Assembly: GCF_013155465.1 (NCBI RefSeq)
Contig: NZ_JABJVX010000005.1
Span: 62,001-126,000, forward strand
Length of the DNA: 64,000 nucleotides
DNA from: Alterinioella nitratireducens
Lineage (GTDB): Bacteria > Pseudomonadota > Alphaproteobacteria > Rhodobacterales > Rhodobacteraceae
Direction: 5' to 3'
Shown: piece by piece, positions 1-8,751 of the stretch
Layout of the letters: each line of letters starts with the position of its first letter
How positions within the stretch are numbered: the first letter of the stretch is position 1
Notes under the pieces: generated by a model
What the model saw: only the letters and a program-made list of their open reading frames with translations
Told to the model about the DNA's origin: nothing
The model's database searches: none
Made by a program: the position numbers and the translations under genes

Positions 1-896
1 TGATCAAGTTTCTGGGCGGCTCCATCTCGTCGCCGCAGATCATCTTCTTCTCGGTCCTGTTCAGCTTTCCTCTGATCATCTTCATGCTGATCCGCGATGC
101 GGATGGCGGATCGCTGCGCCCCGTGCATCCGTGGTGGACGGCGGGGCGCACGGCCTGCTCGGCAATCAGCGGGCTGGCCACGTTCTACGCCTTTTCGGTG
201 CTGCCGCTGACGCAGGTCTACCCGATCCTGTTTTCCATGCCGCTCCTGATCACGCTGATGGCGATCCCCATCCTGGGCGAACGTGTCGGGCTGCGGCGCG
301 GGGCGGCCATCGTGGTCGGGCTGGCCGGTGTCCTGGTGGTGTTGCAACCGGGCGCGGCGGAGATCTCGGAGGGCCATATCGCGGCGCTGATCGGCGCGGT
401 GGGATCGTCGCTGAACTCGATCATCATGCGCAAGATCGGGCGCGATGAACGCACCGTGGTGCTGCAGCTTTATCCGCTGATCGTGAACCTTCTGGTGATG
501 GCGGCCTTCCTGCCCTTCTTCTATGTCCCGATGGAGCTGGTGAACCTCGGGGCCACCGCCGTCGTCGCCTTTCTGGCGCTGACCGCCGTGGGCTGCCTGG
601 TCATCGCCTACCGCGAGGCCCCCGCCGTGATCGTGGCGCCGATGCAGTATTCGCAGATCATCTGGGCCAGCCTCTTTGGCGCGCTCTTCTTCGACGAAAC
701 GCTGGACCGGATGACGCTGATCGGCACCGCGATCATCATGGCCTCCGGCATCTACATCGTGCTGCGCGAGGAGCGGCGCGGTGGCAGGTCGACGCGGCCC
801 GTTCAGCGCTCGCGCACCCGTGGCGGTACCGCGACGACGCTGCGGGTGGCCGATTACCTAGGCCTGAAACACCGCAAGGACGGGCGCAAGGAATGA
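1..896 (+). CDS. DMT (EamA) family transporter, 5' end outside window
   Basis: The reading frame is already open at the left edge (first full codon at base 3), so the true start lies upstream. The visible ~297 residues are a string of hydrophobic helices with the two-repeat EamA architecture of the drug/metabolite transporter superfamily: several helices, a short polar stretch around the KIGRDERT segment, then a second set of helices. The C-terminal ~35 residues are basic and cytoplasmic-like. It is an inner-membrane permease of unknown substrate. Its stop overlaps the start of the capsule-synthesis-like gene (ATGA), so it is probably co-transcribed with the nonulosonic acid genes. A role in moving a precursor or cell-surface sugar is possible but only inferred from position. 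Confidence 0.85.
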   Translation, partial: IKFLGGSISSPQIIFFSVLFSFPLIIFMLIRDADGGSLRPVHPWWTAGRTACSAISGLATFYAFSVLPLTQVYPILFSMPLLITLMAIPILGERVGLRRGAAIVVGLAGVLVVLQPGAAEISEGHIAALIGAVGSSLNSIIMRKIGRDERTVVLQLYPLIVNLLVMAAFLPFFYVPMELVNLGATAVVAFLALTAVGCLVIAYREAPAVIVAPMQYSQIIWASLFGALFFDETLDRMTLIGTAIIMASGIYIVLREERRGGRSTRPVQRSRTRGGTATTLRVADYLGLKHRKDGRKE

Positions 897-2389
897 CCGA
901 TCCGGCCCCGATCCGCCTGGCCGTGGTCGCCACCGCCGAACACAGCGTGAAGACGTTGGAGGCCCTGCGGGAGGTGGCCGGGGACCGGATCGAGCACATC
1001 GTGCATCTCGGCGGAAAGGATGCCGACTACAAGGCCAACAACTTCTTCCGGATGCGCAGCGTCCAGGGCCGGCGCGGCGACCTGATGCAGGGCGACCGTT
1101 TCACCGGCGCGGCCTCGGCGCTGGAGACCGGACCGGGGATGGAGGCGGCCCTGTGGGAGGCGGTCGACAACCTCACGCGCGGCTCGGACCAGATGGCCTA
1201 TGGGTTTCATGGGCTGAGGGATGTGCAGGATTACCAGCACATCACCCTTATCGCGCATGACGTGATGGGTGAAATGCTGCTGCGCGAGGGGATCACCCAT
1301 GTCCTCTTCTTCGACATCCCGCATATGTTCTACGACACCTGCCTGGCGCAGACGGCGCAGGCGCTTGGGCTGAAGGTGCTGATCCTGCGGCAGAGCTTCT
1401 TTCCGCGCCAGTTCTTCTCGATGCGCTCTGCGATGGACCTCGGTCACATGACGCCCCGACCCTCGGATGACGACGCCGCACCCGCGCCCCTGCCCGAGGG
1501 TGCGCCCGACCTCTTCTACATGAAGGGCATCGGGCAGGACCGCGACGCCCCCGGCGGGCTGTCCCTGCGCGGTGTCGGTCAGATGATCGCGCATCACCTG
1601 GTCAATGCGCCGCTCAAGCTGCTCAACCCCGTCTACATGACCCGTCTTCTGCGCCGGATGCGACGAACCGCCGGACGCTTCCCCGAATGGCGCGATCCGT
1701 TCTTTCATTTCTTCCACACCGATCACCTGGCTTATTTCGACTATCTCGCCGAGGTCGAGGAGACCGAGCCGGAGCTTGACGCGCCATTCGTCTACTTCCC
1801 CCTCCAGATGCAGCCCGAGATGACCACCAGCAGCCTGGGCGGGCGCTACCGCGATCAGCTTCTGGCGGTGGAGCGGTTGGCCGAAATGCTGCCCGAGGGG
1901 CACCTGATCTACGTGAAGGAGAACCCCAAGCAGACGGGCAAGATGCGCAGCCCGCTGTTCTTTCACCGGATGGAGCGGATCAGACAGGTGCGCCTGATGC
2001 CGAGCCATGCCAACAGCCAGACCCTGCTGGCGCATGCGCAGGCCGTCGCGAATATCTCCGGCACCGTCGGGTGGGAAGGCGTGCTGGCGGGCAAGCCGGT
2101 CATCTGTTTCGGCGCGACCTGGTGGGCCGAGGCCCCCGGCGTGACGCGCTACCGGCCCGGCCTGACCTTGGACGAGGTGCTTGCGGGCACCCCCACCCGC
2201 GCGGCGGTGGAACGGTTCGCGGGCATCCTTCAGGCGCGCTCGCATTCCGGCCATGTCCAGCGCCATTTCGCCCGCGCCGACACCGACACCCCCGATGAGG
2301 ACAACGCGCCCGAGGCGGCCCGCGCGATCCTCGACCTTCTGGATGGCCGCACCCCGCACACATTCGACCCGCAGGAGGGCCATCCATGA
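893..2389 (+). CDS. Capsule polysaccharide synthesis-like protein (putative glycosyltransferase)
   Basis: A 498-residue cytosolic protein with no signal peptide. Its C-terminal half carries the pattern typical of capsular polysaccharide synthesis (KpsS/LipB-like, GT-B fold) proteins: a segment ISGTVGWEGVLAGKPV around residues 385-400, followed by a conserved GATWW. In such proteins this region binds the nucleotide sugar. The N-terminus (VVATAEHSVKTLEAL) is Rossmann-like. It overlaps both neighbours by four bases and precedes pseF and pseI, so it may transfer the nonulosonic acid made by this cluster onto a surface glycan. The family call is from motif memory and the substrate is inferred from context. 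It is too long for PseG, which is a smaller GT-B-like hydrolase. Confidence 0.6.
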   Translation: MTDPAPIRLAVVATAEHSVKTLEALREVAGDRIEHIVHLGGKDADYKANNFFRMRSVQGRRGDLMQGDRFTGAASALETGPGMEAALWEAVDNLTRGSDQMAYGFHGLRDVQDYQHITLIAHDVMGEMLLREGITHVLFFDIPHMFYDTCLAQTAQALGLKVLILRQSFFPRQFFSMRSAMDLGHMTPRPSDDDAAPAPLPEGAPDLFYMKGIGQDRDAPGGLSLRGVGQMIAHHLVNAPLKLLNPVYMTRLLRRMRRTAGRFPEWRDPFFHFFHTDHLAYFDYLAEVEETEPELDAPFVYFPLQMQPEMTTSSLGGRYRDQLLAVERLAEMLPEGHLIYVKENPKQTGKMRSPLFFHRMERIRQVRLMPSHANSQTLLAHAQAVANISGTVGWEGVLAGKPVICFGATWWAEAPGVTRYRPGLTLDEVLAGTPTRAAVERFAGILQARSHSGHVQRHFARADTDTPDEDNAPEAARAILDLLDGRTPHTFDPQEGHP

Positions 2390-3078
2390 CCCGCGTTGCC
2401 ATCATCCCCGCGAGGGGCGGCTCCAAGCGCATCCCGCACAAGAACATCAAGGAATTCCTCGGCCATCCGATGCTGCACTGGCCGATCGCGGCGGCCAAGG
2501 AAACCCATAAGTTCGACCGTATCGTGGTCTCGACCGACGATCCCGACATCGCCGATTGCGCCAAGGCGGCGGGGGTCGAGGCGCTGATGCGGCCCGATGA
2601 CCTGTCCGACGATTACACCGGCGTCGTGCCCGTGATCCGTCACGCGATGTGGACCCTGCCCGGCGTGATCACCACCGCCTGCCTGATCTACGCCACCGCA
2701 CCCTTCCTGAGGCCGGAAGATCTGCGCCGGGGCCTCGACGCGCTGGAGGGGGCGGATTTCGCCCTTTCCGTCACGTCCTTCCCCTTCCCGATCCAGCGCG
2801 CCGTGGGGGTGACACCGGAAAACCGGTTGCAGATGTTCTATCCCGAGCATGAACAGACCCGCTCGCAAGACCTGCCCGAGGCCTATCACGACGCCGCCCT
2901 CTTCGCCTGGGGCACGCGGGATGCGTGGTTTTCGGACAGATCGCTTTTCGGCGCGGGCACGGTGCCGGTGCCGATCCCGCGCCACCGGGTGCAGGATCTG
3001 GACACTGCCGAGGACTGGACCCGCGCCGAATACATGGGCCGCGCATTGATCGAGGCGGGCGAGATCACAGCGCCTTGA
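2386..3078 (+). CDS. pseF: Pseudaminic acid cytidylyltransferase
   Basis: A 230-residue CMP-nonulosonate synthetase. It would activate pseudaminic acid (or a relative) with CTP to give the CMP-sugar used by glycosyltransferases. The N-terminus has the diagnostic nucleotide-binding motif IPARGGSKRIPHKN at residues 6-19, followed by the GHPMLHWPI and VVSTDD elements. The C-terminus has the DLDTAEDW motif of this family. Its start overlaps the upstream gene (ATGA), and the next gene, pseI, follows after 31 bases. The alternative members of the family (NeuA, LegF) are less likely because pseB, pseC and pseI are all here. Confidence 0.88.
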   Translation: MTRVAIIPARGGSKRIPHKNIKEFLGHPMLHWPIAAAKETHKFDRIVVSTDDPDIADCAKAAGVEALMRPDDLSDDYTGVVPVIRHAMWTLPGVITTACLIYATAPFLRPEDLRRGLDALEGADFALSVTSFPFPIQRAVGVTPENRLQMFYPEHEQTRSQDLPEAYHDAALFAWGTRDAWFSDRSLFGAGTVPVPIPRHRVQDLDTAEDWTRAEYMGRALIEAGEITAP

Positions 3079-3109
3079 CCTTCGCCAAGGTCCAAGAGAC
3101 AACAGTTAC

Positions 3110-4165
3110 ATGATAGACCCTGTTCAGATCGAACATTTCACCCTGGGCGAAGGCAAGAAACCCTTCCTGATCGCCGAGCTTTCCGCCAACCATGACCGCG
3201 ATCTCGACCTGGCCCTGCGGCTCGTCGATATCGCCGCCGATGCCGGGTGGGATTGCGTCAAGTTCCAGACCTACAATGCCGACAGCCTGACGGTGCCCTC
3301 GAGCCACCCGTCGATGAAGATCGACCCGGTCTGGGGCACCGACAACCTCTATGATCTCTACAACAATGCCGGCATGCCGATGGAGTTTCACGCGCCGCTT
3401 TTCGAGCGCGCGCGCGACCGCGGGCTGGTGCCGTTCACCTCGATCTACGACCCCCGCGACATGGAGTTCGTGGAAAGCCTCGGCTGCGCCGTCTACAAGA
3501 TCGCCAGTTTCGAGATGACCTTCGACGACCTGCTGATCGAGGTCGCGGCCACGGCCAAGCCGATCATCATGTCCACCGGCATGGCCAATCTGGGCGAGGT
3601 CGATCACGCCATGGAGGTGCTGGACAAACATAATGCGGGGCCTGTCGTGCTGCTGCATTGCGTGTCCTCCTACCCCGCGCCGATCGAGGAGGTGAACCTG
3701 GCCTCGATGGCGACGCTGCGGGCGCGGTTCCAGCGCCATGTCGGGTTCTCCGACCACACCATCGGCCCGGATGCGGCGCTCCTGGCCTCGGCCATGGGGG
3801 CGGTCGCGATCGAGAAGCACTTCACCGATGACATGACCCGCCCCGGCCCCGATCACCGCTTTTCCGCGACGCCCGAGATCCTGCGCGAGATCAGGGACGG
3901 CGTGGACAAGTTGCAGGTAGCGCGCGGGACGGCGACCAAGGATACCGCCGAAGCCGAGGCCGGCAACCGCGCCGCGTTTCGCCGCTCGGCCTTCGCGCTG
4001 CGCGACCTCAAGGCCGGGGAGGTCCTGACCAGGAGCGACTATCGCTTCGTGCGGCCCAATGCGGGCGTGCCGGTCAGCGACAAACCGGCCCTGATCAACC
4101 GCAAGCTGGCGCGCGACGTGACGCAATACGACCCCATCACCTATGACGACCTCGCGCCCAGATGA
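3110..4165 (+). CDS. pseI: Pseudaminic acid synthase
   Basis: A 351-residue NeuB-family enzyme that condenses phosphoenolpyruvate with a 6-deoxy-diacetamido hexose to form a nine-carbon sugar acid. The TIM-barrel part holds AELSANHD (near residue 24), VKFQTYNAD, KIASFEMT and ISTGMAN-type motifs, and GFSDHTIGPDAA with a following EKHFT. The C-terminal ~60 residues are the antifreeze-like SAF domain (RSDYRFVRPNAGV). Length and domain order match PseI. The stop overlaps the next gene by four bases, so translation is probably coupled. Specificity for pseudaminic rather than legionaminic acid follows from the inverting-type PseB in the same cluster. Confidence 0.9.
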   Translation: MIDPVQIEHFTLGEGKKPFLIAELSANHDRDLDLALRLVDIAADAGWDCVKFQTYNADSLTVPSSHPSMKIDPVWGTDNLYDLYNNAGMPMEFHAPLFERARDRGLVPFTSIYDPRDMEFVESLGCAVYKIASFEMTFDDLLIEVAATAKPIIMSTGMANLGEVDHAMEVLDKHNAGPVVLLHCVSSYPAPIEEVNLASMATLRARFQRHVGFSDHTIGPDAALLASAMGAVAIEKHFTDDMTRPGPDHRFSATPEILREIRDGVDKLQVARGTATKDTAEAEAGNRAAFRRSAFALRDLKAGEVLTRSDYRFVRPNAGVPVSDKPALINRKLARDVTQYDPITYDDLAPR

Positions 4166-4587
4166 GGCTGCGCCCCGCGACGATGGAGGATGCAGAGCGC
4201 CTCTTTGACTGGCGCAACGATCCGGTGACGCGGGCCGCCTCGGTCAATCGCGACCCGGTGGCGTGGGAGGATCACCTGGCGTGGTTAGAGGCCGCACTTG
4301 CCGACCCCTCGCGCCGCATCCTGATCGCCGAGGATCGCGTGCCGCAGGGCACCGTGCGGCTGGATGGCGGGCAACGCACCGAGGTCTCGATCACGCTTGC
4401 GCCTGCCGCACGCGGTCACGGTCTGGCCACGCCGATCCTGCGGCTGGCCACTGACGGGCGCGGGCCGTTCGTTGCTCGGATCCGCCCCGACAATGCCGCC
4501 TCGCGCCGGGCCTTCGAGGCGGCGGGCTTCACCTATACCCATCACGAGGGTGGGATGGACTGGTTCTCAAAGAGGAAAGACACATGA
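4162..4587 (+). CDS. GNAT N-acetyltransferase, probable PseH-like step
   Basis: A 141-residue GNAT-fold acetyltransferase. The N-terminus (LRPATMEDAERLFDWRNDP) is the usual RimI/PseH-type opening. The acetyl-CoA-binding loop appears as APAARGHGLA around residues 82-91 and the C-terminal ASRRAFEAAGF is typical of the family. Placed between pseI and a small ORF with four-base overlaps on both sides, it most likely acetylates the 4-amino group of the UDP-altrosamine intermediate, the PseH reaction. It is shorter than many PseH proteins (~170-180 residues), so I leave the symbol empty. Confidence 0.7.
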   Translation: MRLRPATMEDAERLFDWRNDPVTRAASVNRDPVAWEDHLAWLEAALADPSRRILIAEDRVPQGTVRLDGGQRTEVSITLAPAARGHGLATPILRLATDGRGPFVARIRPDNAASRRAFEAAGFTYTHHEGGMDWFSKRKDT

Positions 4588-4787
4588 CCCCCGAGCAGAT
4601 CGAAGAGAAGCTGAAACTGATTGACGCCATCGAGCAGGTCCGCACCAAGAACAACGTCAACTGGATGAACCTGCTGCGCGTGGCACTGCGCGCCGACCCG
4701 GAAGGCACGCTGGAACTGGTGCGCGAGATCAACACCAAGGATAACGAAATATCCGAGCTGTTCGCGAAACTGGGCGAGGCTGTGTGA
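4584..4787 (+). CDS. Small conserved-looking protein of the nonulosonate cluster
   Basis: A 67-residue, mainly helical and charged protein (starts MTPEQIEEKLK, contains NNVNWMNLLRVALR, ends with KLGEAV) with no signal peptide or membrane segment. Its ATG overlaps the TGA of the acetyltransferase, and codon usage fits its neighbours, which supports a real gene. From memory, small proteins with an N-x-x-W-M-x-L-x-R-x-A-L pattern accompany nonulosonate synthesis genes in other bacteria; I cannot verify that here. Function unknown. Confidence 0.65.
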   Translation: MTPEQIEEKLKLIDAIEQVRTKNNVNWMNLLRVALRADPEGTLELVREINTKDNEISELFAKLGEAV

Positions 4788-4826
4788 GGGCGGCAGGTGT
4801 CGCAGGACCGTCCTATGGACGGTTGC

Positions 4827-4857
4827 CTTCGGCGAGGATATTTGACGAACAAAGAAG
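4827..4857 (+). repeat. Copy A of the ATATTT...GAACAAAGAAG intergenic repeat
   Basis: Between the convergent + and - pse genes lies a GC-rich lead-in (CTTCGGCGAGG), then ATATTT, three bases, CGAACAAAGAAG. The same pattern occurs four more times in the window, always just outside coding sequence. A second palindrome follows at 4869-4891 (GTTAACC, nine-base loop, GGTTAAC). Confidence 0.7.
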
Positions 4858-4868
4858 GGGGGCGGCGC

Positions 4869-4891
4869 GTTAACCTTGATGTGGGGTTAAC
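4869..4891. terminator. Possible bidirectional terminator between convergent pse genes
   Basis: A 7-bp inverted repeat, GTTAACC and GGTTAAC, separated by nine bases. It sits just before and slightly into the 3' end of pseC (stop at 4887) and faces the end of the small + strand gene. There is no clear T-run, so its role as a terminator is only plausible. A similar GGTTAA/TTAACC palindrome occurs beside repeat copy B near 30880. Confidence 0.35.
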
Positions 4892-6050
4892 GGAGCGCGT
4901 CGCCTAGCGTCTCGATGACGCGGTCCTGCATGGCCTCGGTGAGGCCGTGATAAAGCGGGATCGACAGGGCGCGGGCGTACACCCATTCCGAGACCGGGAA
5001 ATCGCCGGGCCTGAAGCCGAGCGACTGGTAATAGGGCTGCGTGTGGACAGGCTGGTAATGCACGTTCACGCCGATACTGGCCGCCCGCATGTGGTCGAAC
5101 ACCTCGCGCCGCGTGCGGTTGGTTTTGCCGGTGTCGATGAGGATCGGATAAAGATGTAGCGCCGAATGGCTGTCAGGGTTCTGCCATGGCAGGATCAGCG
5201 GCAGGTCGGCCAGTGCCGCATCATAGCGGCGGGCCATCTTGTGCCGATGCGCGATGAAGTCGTCCAGCCGCGCGGCCTGGGTGACGCCCAAGGCGGCCTG
5301 GATCTCGGTCATGCGGTAGTTGAGGCCGAGCGCCACCTGGTCGTATTCCCAGGGCTCGGCGTGCTTGCGCGCCATCAGGTCGGGGTCGCGCGTCACACCA
5401 TGGCTGCGGTAGAGCCCCATAAGATCGGCAAGGGCCTTGTCCTGCGTCGTGGCAAGGCCGCCCTCGGCAGTGGTGATGATCTTGACCGGGTGGAAGCTGA
5501 AGACACAGATATCGGAATGGGGGCAGGCCCCGATGGGCTGGCCGTCATAGCGGCCGCCGATGCAATGGCTGGCATCCTCGATCACGCGGATATCATGGGC
5601 CTTCGCGATGGCGCCGATCCGTTTCATATCCGCCGACTGGCCCGCGAAATGCACCGGGATCAGGATGTCGGGCTTGCGCTCCGCCTGCGCCAGCTTTGCC
5701 TCGAGCGCGTCAGGGTCCATGCAGTAATCGCTGTCGCGGATATCGACGAAGTCGACCTCGGCCCCGCAAAGCCGCGCGACATTGGCGCTGGCCACGAAGG
5801 TGTTGGGCGCGGTCCAGACCAGCCCGCCCGGTTTCAGCCCGAGCGCGAGGCAGGCGACATGCAGCGCCGAGGTGGCGGAGTTGACGGCGACGGCATGAGC
5901 GGCGCCGGTCACCTCGGCTATCGCGGACTCAAACGTCGGCACCTGGGGGCCCTGGGTCAGGAAATCCGAGCGCAGCACATCGACCACGGCGGCGATATCC
6001 TCCTCGCTGATATCCTGCCGCCCGTAAGGGATGAAGCCCGCGCCCGACAC
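4887..6050 (-). CDS. pseC: UDP-4-amino-4,6-dideoxy-N-acetyl-beta-L-altrosamine transaminase
   Basis: A 387-residue DegT/DnrJ/EryC1-family PLP aminotransferase. It would aminate C4 of the UDP-4-keto-hexose made by PseB, using glutamate. The PLP lysine is K190 in FSFHPVKIITTAEGG, preceded by IEDASHCIGG around residues 158-166; the N-terminal PYGRQDIS and QGPQVPTFE motifs are typical of PseC. The start is a GTG one base after the pseB stop, so the two are translationally coupled. It runs on - and ends opposite the + strand half of the cluster. Confidence 0.9.
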   Translation of the reverse strand: MSGAGFIPYGRQDISEEDIAAVVDVLRSDFLTQGPQVPTFESAIAEVTGAAHAVAVNSATSALHVACLALGLKPGGLVWTAPNTFVASANVARLCGAEVDFVDIRDSDYCMDPDALEAKLAQAERKPDILIPVHFAGQSADMKRIGAIAKAHDIRVIEDASHCIGGRYDGQPIGACPHSDICVFSFHPVKIITTAEGGLATTQDKALADLMGLYRSHGVTRDPDLMARKHAEPWEYDQVALGLNYRMTEIQAALGVTQAARLDDFIAHRHKMARRYDAALADLPLILPWQNPDSHSALHLYPILIDTGKTNRTRREVFDHMRAASIGVNVHYQPVHTQPYYQSLGFRPGDFPVSEWVYARALSIPLYHGLTEAMQDRVIETLGDALR

Positions 6051-6051
6051 G

Positions 6052-7065
6052 TCAGAAATGCCCGATCGTATCGGCGTTCTCGTCGATCCAGTCGCGCAGC
6101 GCCTCGACGCTCATCCAATCCTCGTTGGTGTCGGACACATAGGAGAATCCTTCCGGCACCTTCACGCCGTTCTTGATGCGCACCGGGTCTTTCGACCAGT
6201 TGTGAATGGCCGGGATGATCTTGTAATGCTCGTCATATTCGTAGGTATGCGGCGCGTCCTCCTCGCCGATCATCTGCTCATGCAGCTTTTCGCCCGGGCG
6301 CACGCCGACCACCTCGGTCTCGGCTCCCGGCACGCAGGCCCTGGCGATGTCCATGATCGTCATCGAGGGGATTTTCTTGACGTAGATCTCGCCCCCGATC
6401 ATGTCCTCGAAAGCATGCCAGACCAATTCCACCCCTTGCGGAAGGGTGATCATGAAGCGCGTCATGCGCGGATCGGTGATGGGCAGCGGCGCGTCTTCGG
6501 GCAGCGATTTGAAGAACGGGATGACCGAGCCGCGCGAGCCCATGACATTGCCATAGCGCACCACGGCAAAGCGGCATCCACCCGCCCCGGCATAGGAATT
6601 GCCCGACACGAACAACTTGTCAGAGGCCAGTTTCGTGGCCCCGTAGAGGTTGACCGGCGAGGACGCCTTGTCCGTCGACAGCGCCACGCATTGCTTGACG
6701 CCCTTGTCGATGCAGGCGTCGATCAGGTTCATCGCGCCGTTGATATTCGTCTTGACGCATTCGAAGGGGTTGTATTCGGCGGTCGGCACGATCTTGGTGG
6801 CGGCGGCATGAACCACGTAATCCACCCCGTCCAGCGCGCGGTAAAGCCGGTCGCGGTCGCGCACATCGCCGATGAAGAAGCGCACGCGGGGATCGTCGCC
6901 GAATTTCTTCGCCATCTCCCACTGTTTCATCTCGTCGCGCGAATAGATGATCAGCCGGGCGGGGTCGTATTTCTCCAGCGTCATCGGCACGAAATGGGAT
7001 CCGAAGGACCCGGTGCCGCCGGTCAGCAGGATTGATGCGTTTTTTTCCATGGGATCGCCCGTCAT
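6052..7065 (-). CDS. pseB: UDP-N-acetylglucosamine 4,6-dehydratase (inverting)
   Basis: A ~337-residue extended SDR enzyme, the first step of pseudaminic acid synthesis. Motifs seen from the 7065 start: Rossmann loop TGGTGSFG (15-22), catalytic T131-D132-K133, Y141-x3-K145, and RYGNVMGSRGSVIPFF. The TDK triad in place of S/T-D-E marks the inverting PseB type. The open frame runs further upstream to 7146, but that extension looks unlike the family. The next ATG at 7050 is an equally possible start, as neither has a strong ribosome-binding site. pseC follows directly. Confidence 0.92.
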   Translation of the reverse strand: MTGDPMEKNASILLTGGTGSFGSHFVPMTLEKYDPARLIIYSRDEMKQWEMAKKFGDDPRVRFFIGDVRDRDRLYRALDGVDYVVHAAATKIVPTAEYNPFECVKTNINGAMNLIDACIDKGVKQCVALSTDKASSPVNLYGATKLASDKLFVSGNSYAGAGGCRFAVVRYGNVMGSRGSVIPFFKSLPEDAPLPITDPRMTRFMITLPQGVELVWHAFEDMIGGEIYVKKIPSMTIMDIARACVPGAETEVVGVRPGEKLHEQMIGEEDAPHTYEYDEHYKIIPAIHNWSKDPVRIKNGVKVPEGFSYVSDTNEDWMSVEALRDWIDENADTIGHF

Positions 7066-7171
7066 GTCCGTTTCAAGCGTTCTTGCAGGGAATGCGGGCG
7101 GGATCAAGCGGCGCGCCCCGCATTCCCCTCTTGCAAAGGCGCCCATCCCCGGCTATCCCGCGCGACACGGT

Positions 7172-7248
7172 CGGGCTGTAGCGCAGCCTGGTAGCGCACC
7201 TGCTTCGGGAGCAGGGGGTCGGAGGTTCGAATCCTCTCAGCCCGACCA
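7172..7248 (+). tRNA. tRNA-Pro (anticodon CGG)
   Basis: A 77-base cloverleaf with the CCA end encoded. The acceptor stem CGGGCTG pairs with CAGCCCG. The anticodon arm CCTGC-TTCGGGA-GCAGG puts CGG at positions 34-36, which reads the proline codon CCG. The T arm carries TTCGAAT. No integrase or attachment-site duplication is visible next to it. Confidence 0.97.
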
Positions 7249-7270
7249 GATTTCCGACAAGTTGATGAAC

Positions 7271-7303
7271 GAAAACCCCCACCCGCAATCATACGGATGG
7301 GGG
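7271..7303 (-). terminator. Rho-independent terminator of the hmgA operon
   Basis: Read on -, a 10-bp stem (CCCCCATCCG with CGGGTGGGGG, one G-U wobble in RNA) with an 8-base loop is followed by TTTTC. It lies about 30 bases past the hmgA stop. On + the same stem contains an A/C mismatch, so it is oriented for the - strand operon rather than the tRNA. Confidence 0.85.
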
Positions 7304-7332
7304 CGCTGTTGCGGTGCCGGAAAGCGACCTGC

Positions 7333-8703
7333 CTATTCGCCGGTCCAGACCTTGCGGTTGGGATCGAAATGATTGCGCAGGGGCTTCCAGACGTCGGGAT
7401 ATTTCACCTGCAACGTGTCCAGTTCGGCGGCGTATTTGGTCAGTTGCTGCGGGAACCGGGTCTCGAACATGAAGGCGATGGTGTTGTCCAGCTTCTCCGG
7501 CTCCAGCTTTTTCAGCGAGGCCGCGTAGAACGCATCGGCATCCGGCCCATGCGGCAGCATCATGTTGTGCAGGCTCATGCCGCCCGGAACGAAGCCCTGC
7601 GGTTTGGCGTCATAGACGCCCTCGATCAGCCCCATGAATTCAGACATGATGTTCATGTGATACCAGGGCGGGCGGAAGCTGTCCTCAGCCACCAGCCAGC
7701 GCGGCGGAAAGATCACGAAGTCGATATTCGCGGTTCCCGGCTCACCGCTCGGCGCGGTCAGCACGGTGAAGATCGACGGATCGGCATGGTCGTTGCGGAT
7801 CGGGCCGACCGGCGAGTAGTGGCGCAGGTTGTATTTGTAGGGCGCGTAATTGCCGTGCCAGGCCACCACGTCCAGGGGGCTGTGGTCGATCTCGCAGGCA
7901 TGAAACTGGCCGCACCATTTGACGGTGACGCGATGGGTCACGCCGTCCTTGCGCTCATAGGCGGCCAGCGGCGTCAGGAAATCGCGCGGGTTGGCCATGC
8001 AGTTGGCCCCGATGGGTCCACGCTCCGGCACGGTGAAGGCACCGCCATAATTCTCGCAGATATAGCCGCGTGCCTTGTCCTCGCCGTTCAGCAGCACCTT
8101 GTATTTGAGGCCGCGCGGGATCACCACGATTTCACCGGGGCCCGCGTCGATCACGCCCATCTCTGTGAAGAAGCGCAGATTGCCCACCTCGGGCACGATC
8201 AGCATTTCGCCATCGGCGTTGTAGAAGACCTCGGTTTCCATGCTTTCCGTCACCGCGTAGGTGTGGATCGCGTAACCCACCTGGGTCAGCACGTCGCCGC
8301 CGGTGGAGATGGTGCGGATGCCGGTGATCCAGGTACCCGCATCCTCGGGGATGGGCGCGGGATCCCACCGCATCGGGGCCAGCGGCAACCCGCTTTCATC
8401 GGGTGTCGGGGCGGAGCGGAAATGCGGCAGCTCCACCCGCGCCATGTCCGAGATATGCTGCACCGTGGGCCGCATCCGGTAGAGCCAGGTGCGCTCATTC
8501 GATGCGCGCGGCGCGGTGAAGGGCGTGCCGCTCAACTGTTCGGCATAGAGCCCGTAGGGGCAGCGCTGCGGGCTGTTCTGCCCGATGGGCAGCGCGCCCT
8601 CCTCGGCCTCGGTCTCGAAGTCATTGCCGAAACCGGGCATGTAGCCTTCGTTGTATTTCGCGCGGGACGTCGCCCGCACGAAATCATTGGTTTCCCTGTT
8701 CAT
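7333..8703 (-). CDS. hmgA: Homogentisate 1,2-dioxygenase
   Basis: A 456-residue non-haem iron dioxygenase that opens the ring of homogentisate to maleylacetoacetate. The cupin-like fold carries the expected iron ligands H349, E355 (WYHMNIMSE) and H385 (MMLPHGPD), and [14 protein letters not shown] near the N-terminus is characteristic. The start at 8703 is chosen for an AGGAG eight bases upstream and matches family length; the frame continues to 8739 without support. It is the last gene of a five-gene - strand operon. The usual next enzymes (maleylacetoacetate isomerase, fumarylacetoacetase) are not in this window. Confidence 0.95.
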   Translation of the reverse strand: MNRETNDFVRATSRAKYNEGYMPGFGNDFETEAEEGALPIGQNSPQRCPYGLYAEQLSGTPFTAPRASNERTWLYRMRPTVQHISDMARVELPHFRSAPTPDESGLPLAPMRWDPAPIPEDAGTWITGIRTISTGGDVLTQVGYAIHTYAVTESMETEVFYNADGEMLIVPEVGNLRFFTEMGVIDAGPGEIVVIPRGLKYKVLLNGEDKARGYICENYGGAFTVPERGPIGANCMANPRDFLTPLAAYERKDGVTHRVTVKWCGQFHACEIDHSPLDVVAWHGNYAPYKYNLRHYSPVGPIRNDHADPSIFTVLTAPSGEPGTANIDFVIFPPRWLVAEDSFRPPWYHMNIMSEFMGLIEGVYDAKPQGFVPGGMSLHNMMLPHGPDADAFYAASLKKLEPEKLDNTIAFMFETRFPQQLTKYAAELDTLQVKYPDVWKPLRNHFDPNRKVWTGE

Positions 8704-8751
8704 CGCTCGTCTCCTGTCAGTCCTTGGCCCCGCCTTCACGGGTCGCGCGCT

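Noticed and set aside
854-2383. A 509-codon open frame on - opposite the capsule-like gene
   Set aside because: The + strand frame has recognisable motifs and ATGA coupling to both neighbours; the - frame has neither.
7172-7248. tRNA-Pro as an integration site of a mobile island
   Set aside because: No integrase, no duplicated tRNA 3' end, and both flanks are ordinary metabolic genes of matching composition.
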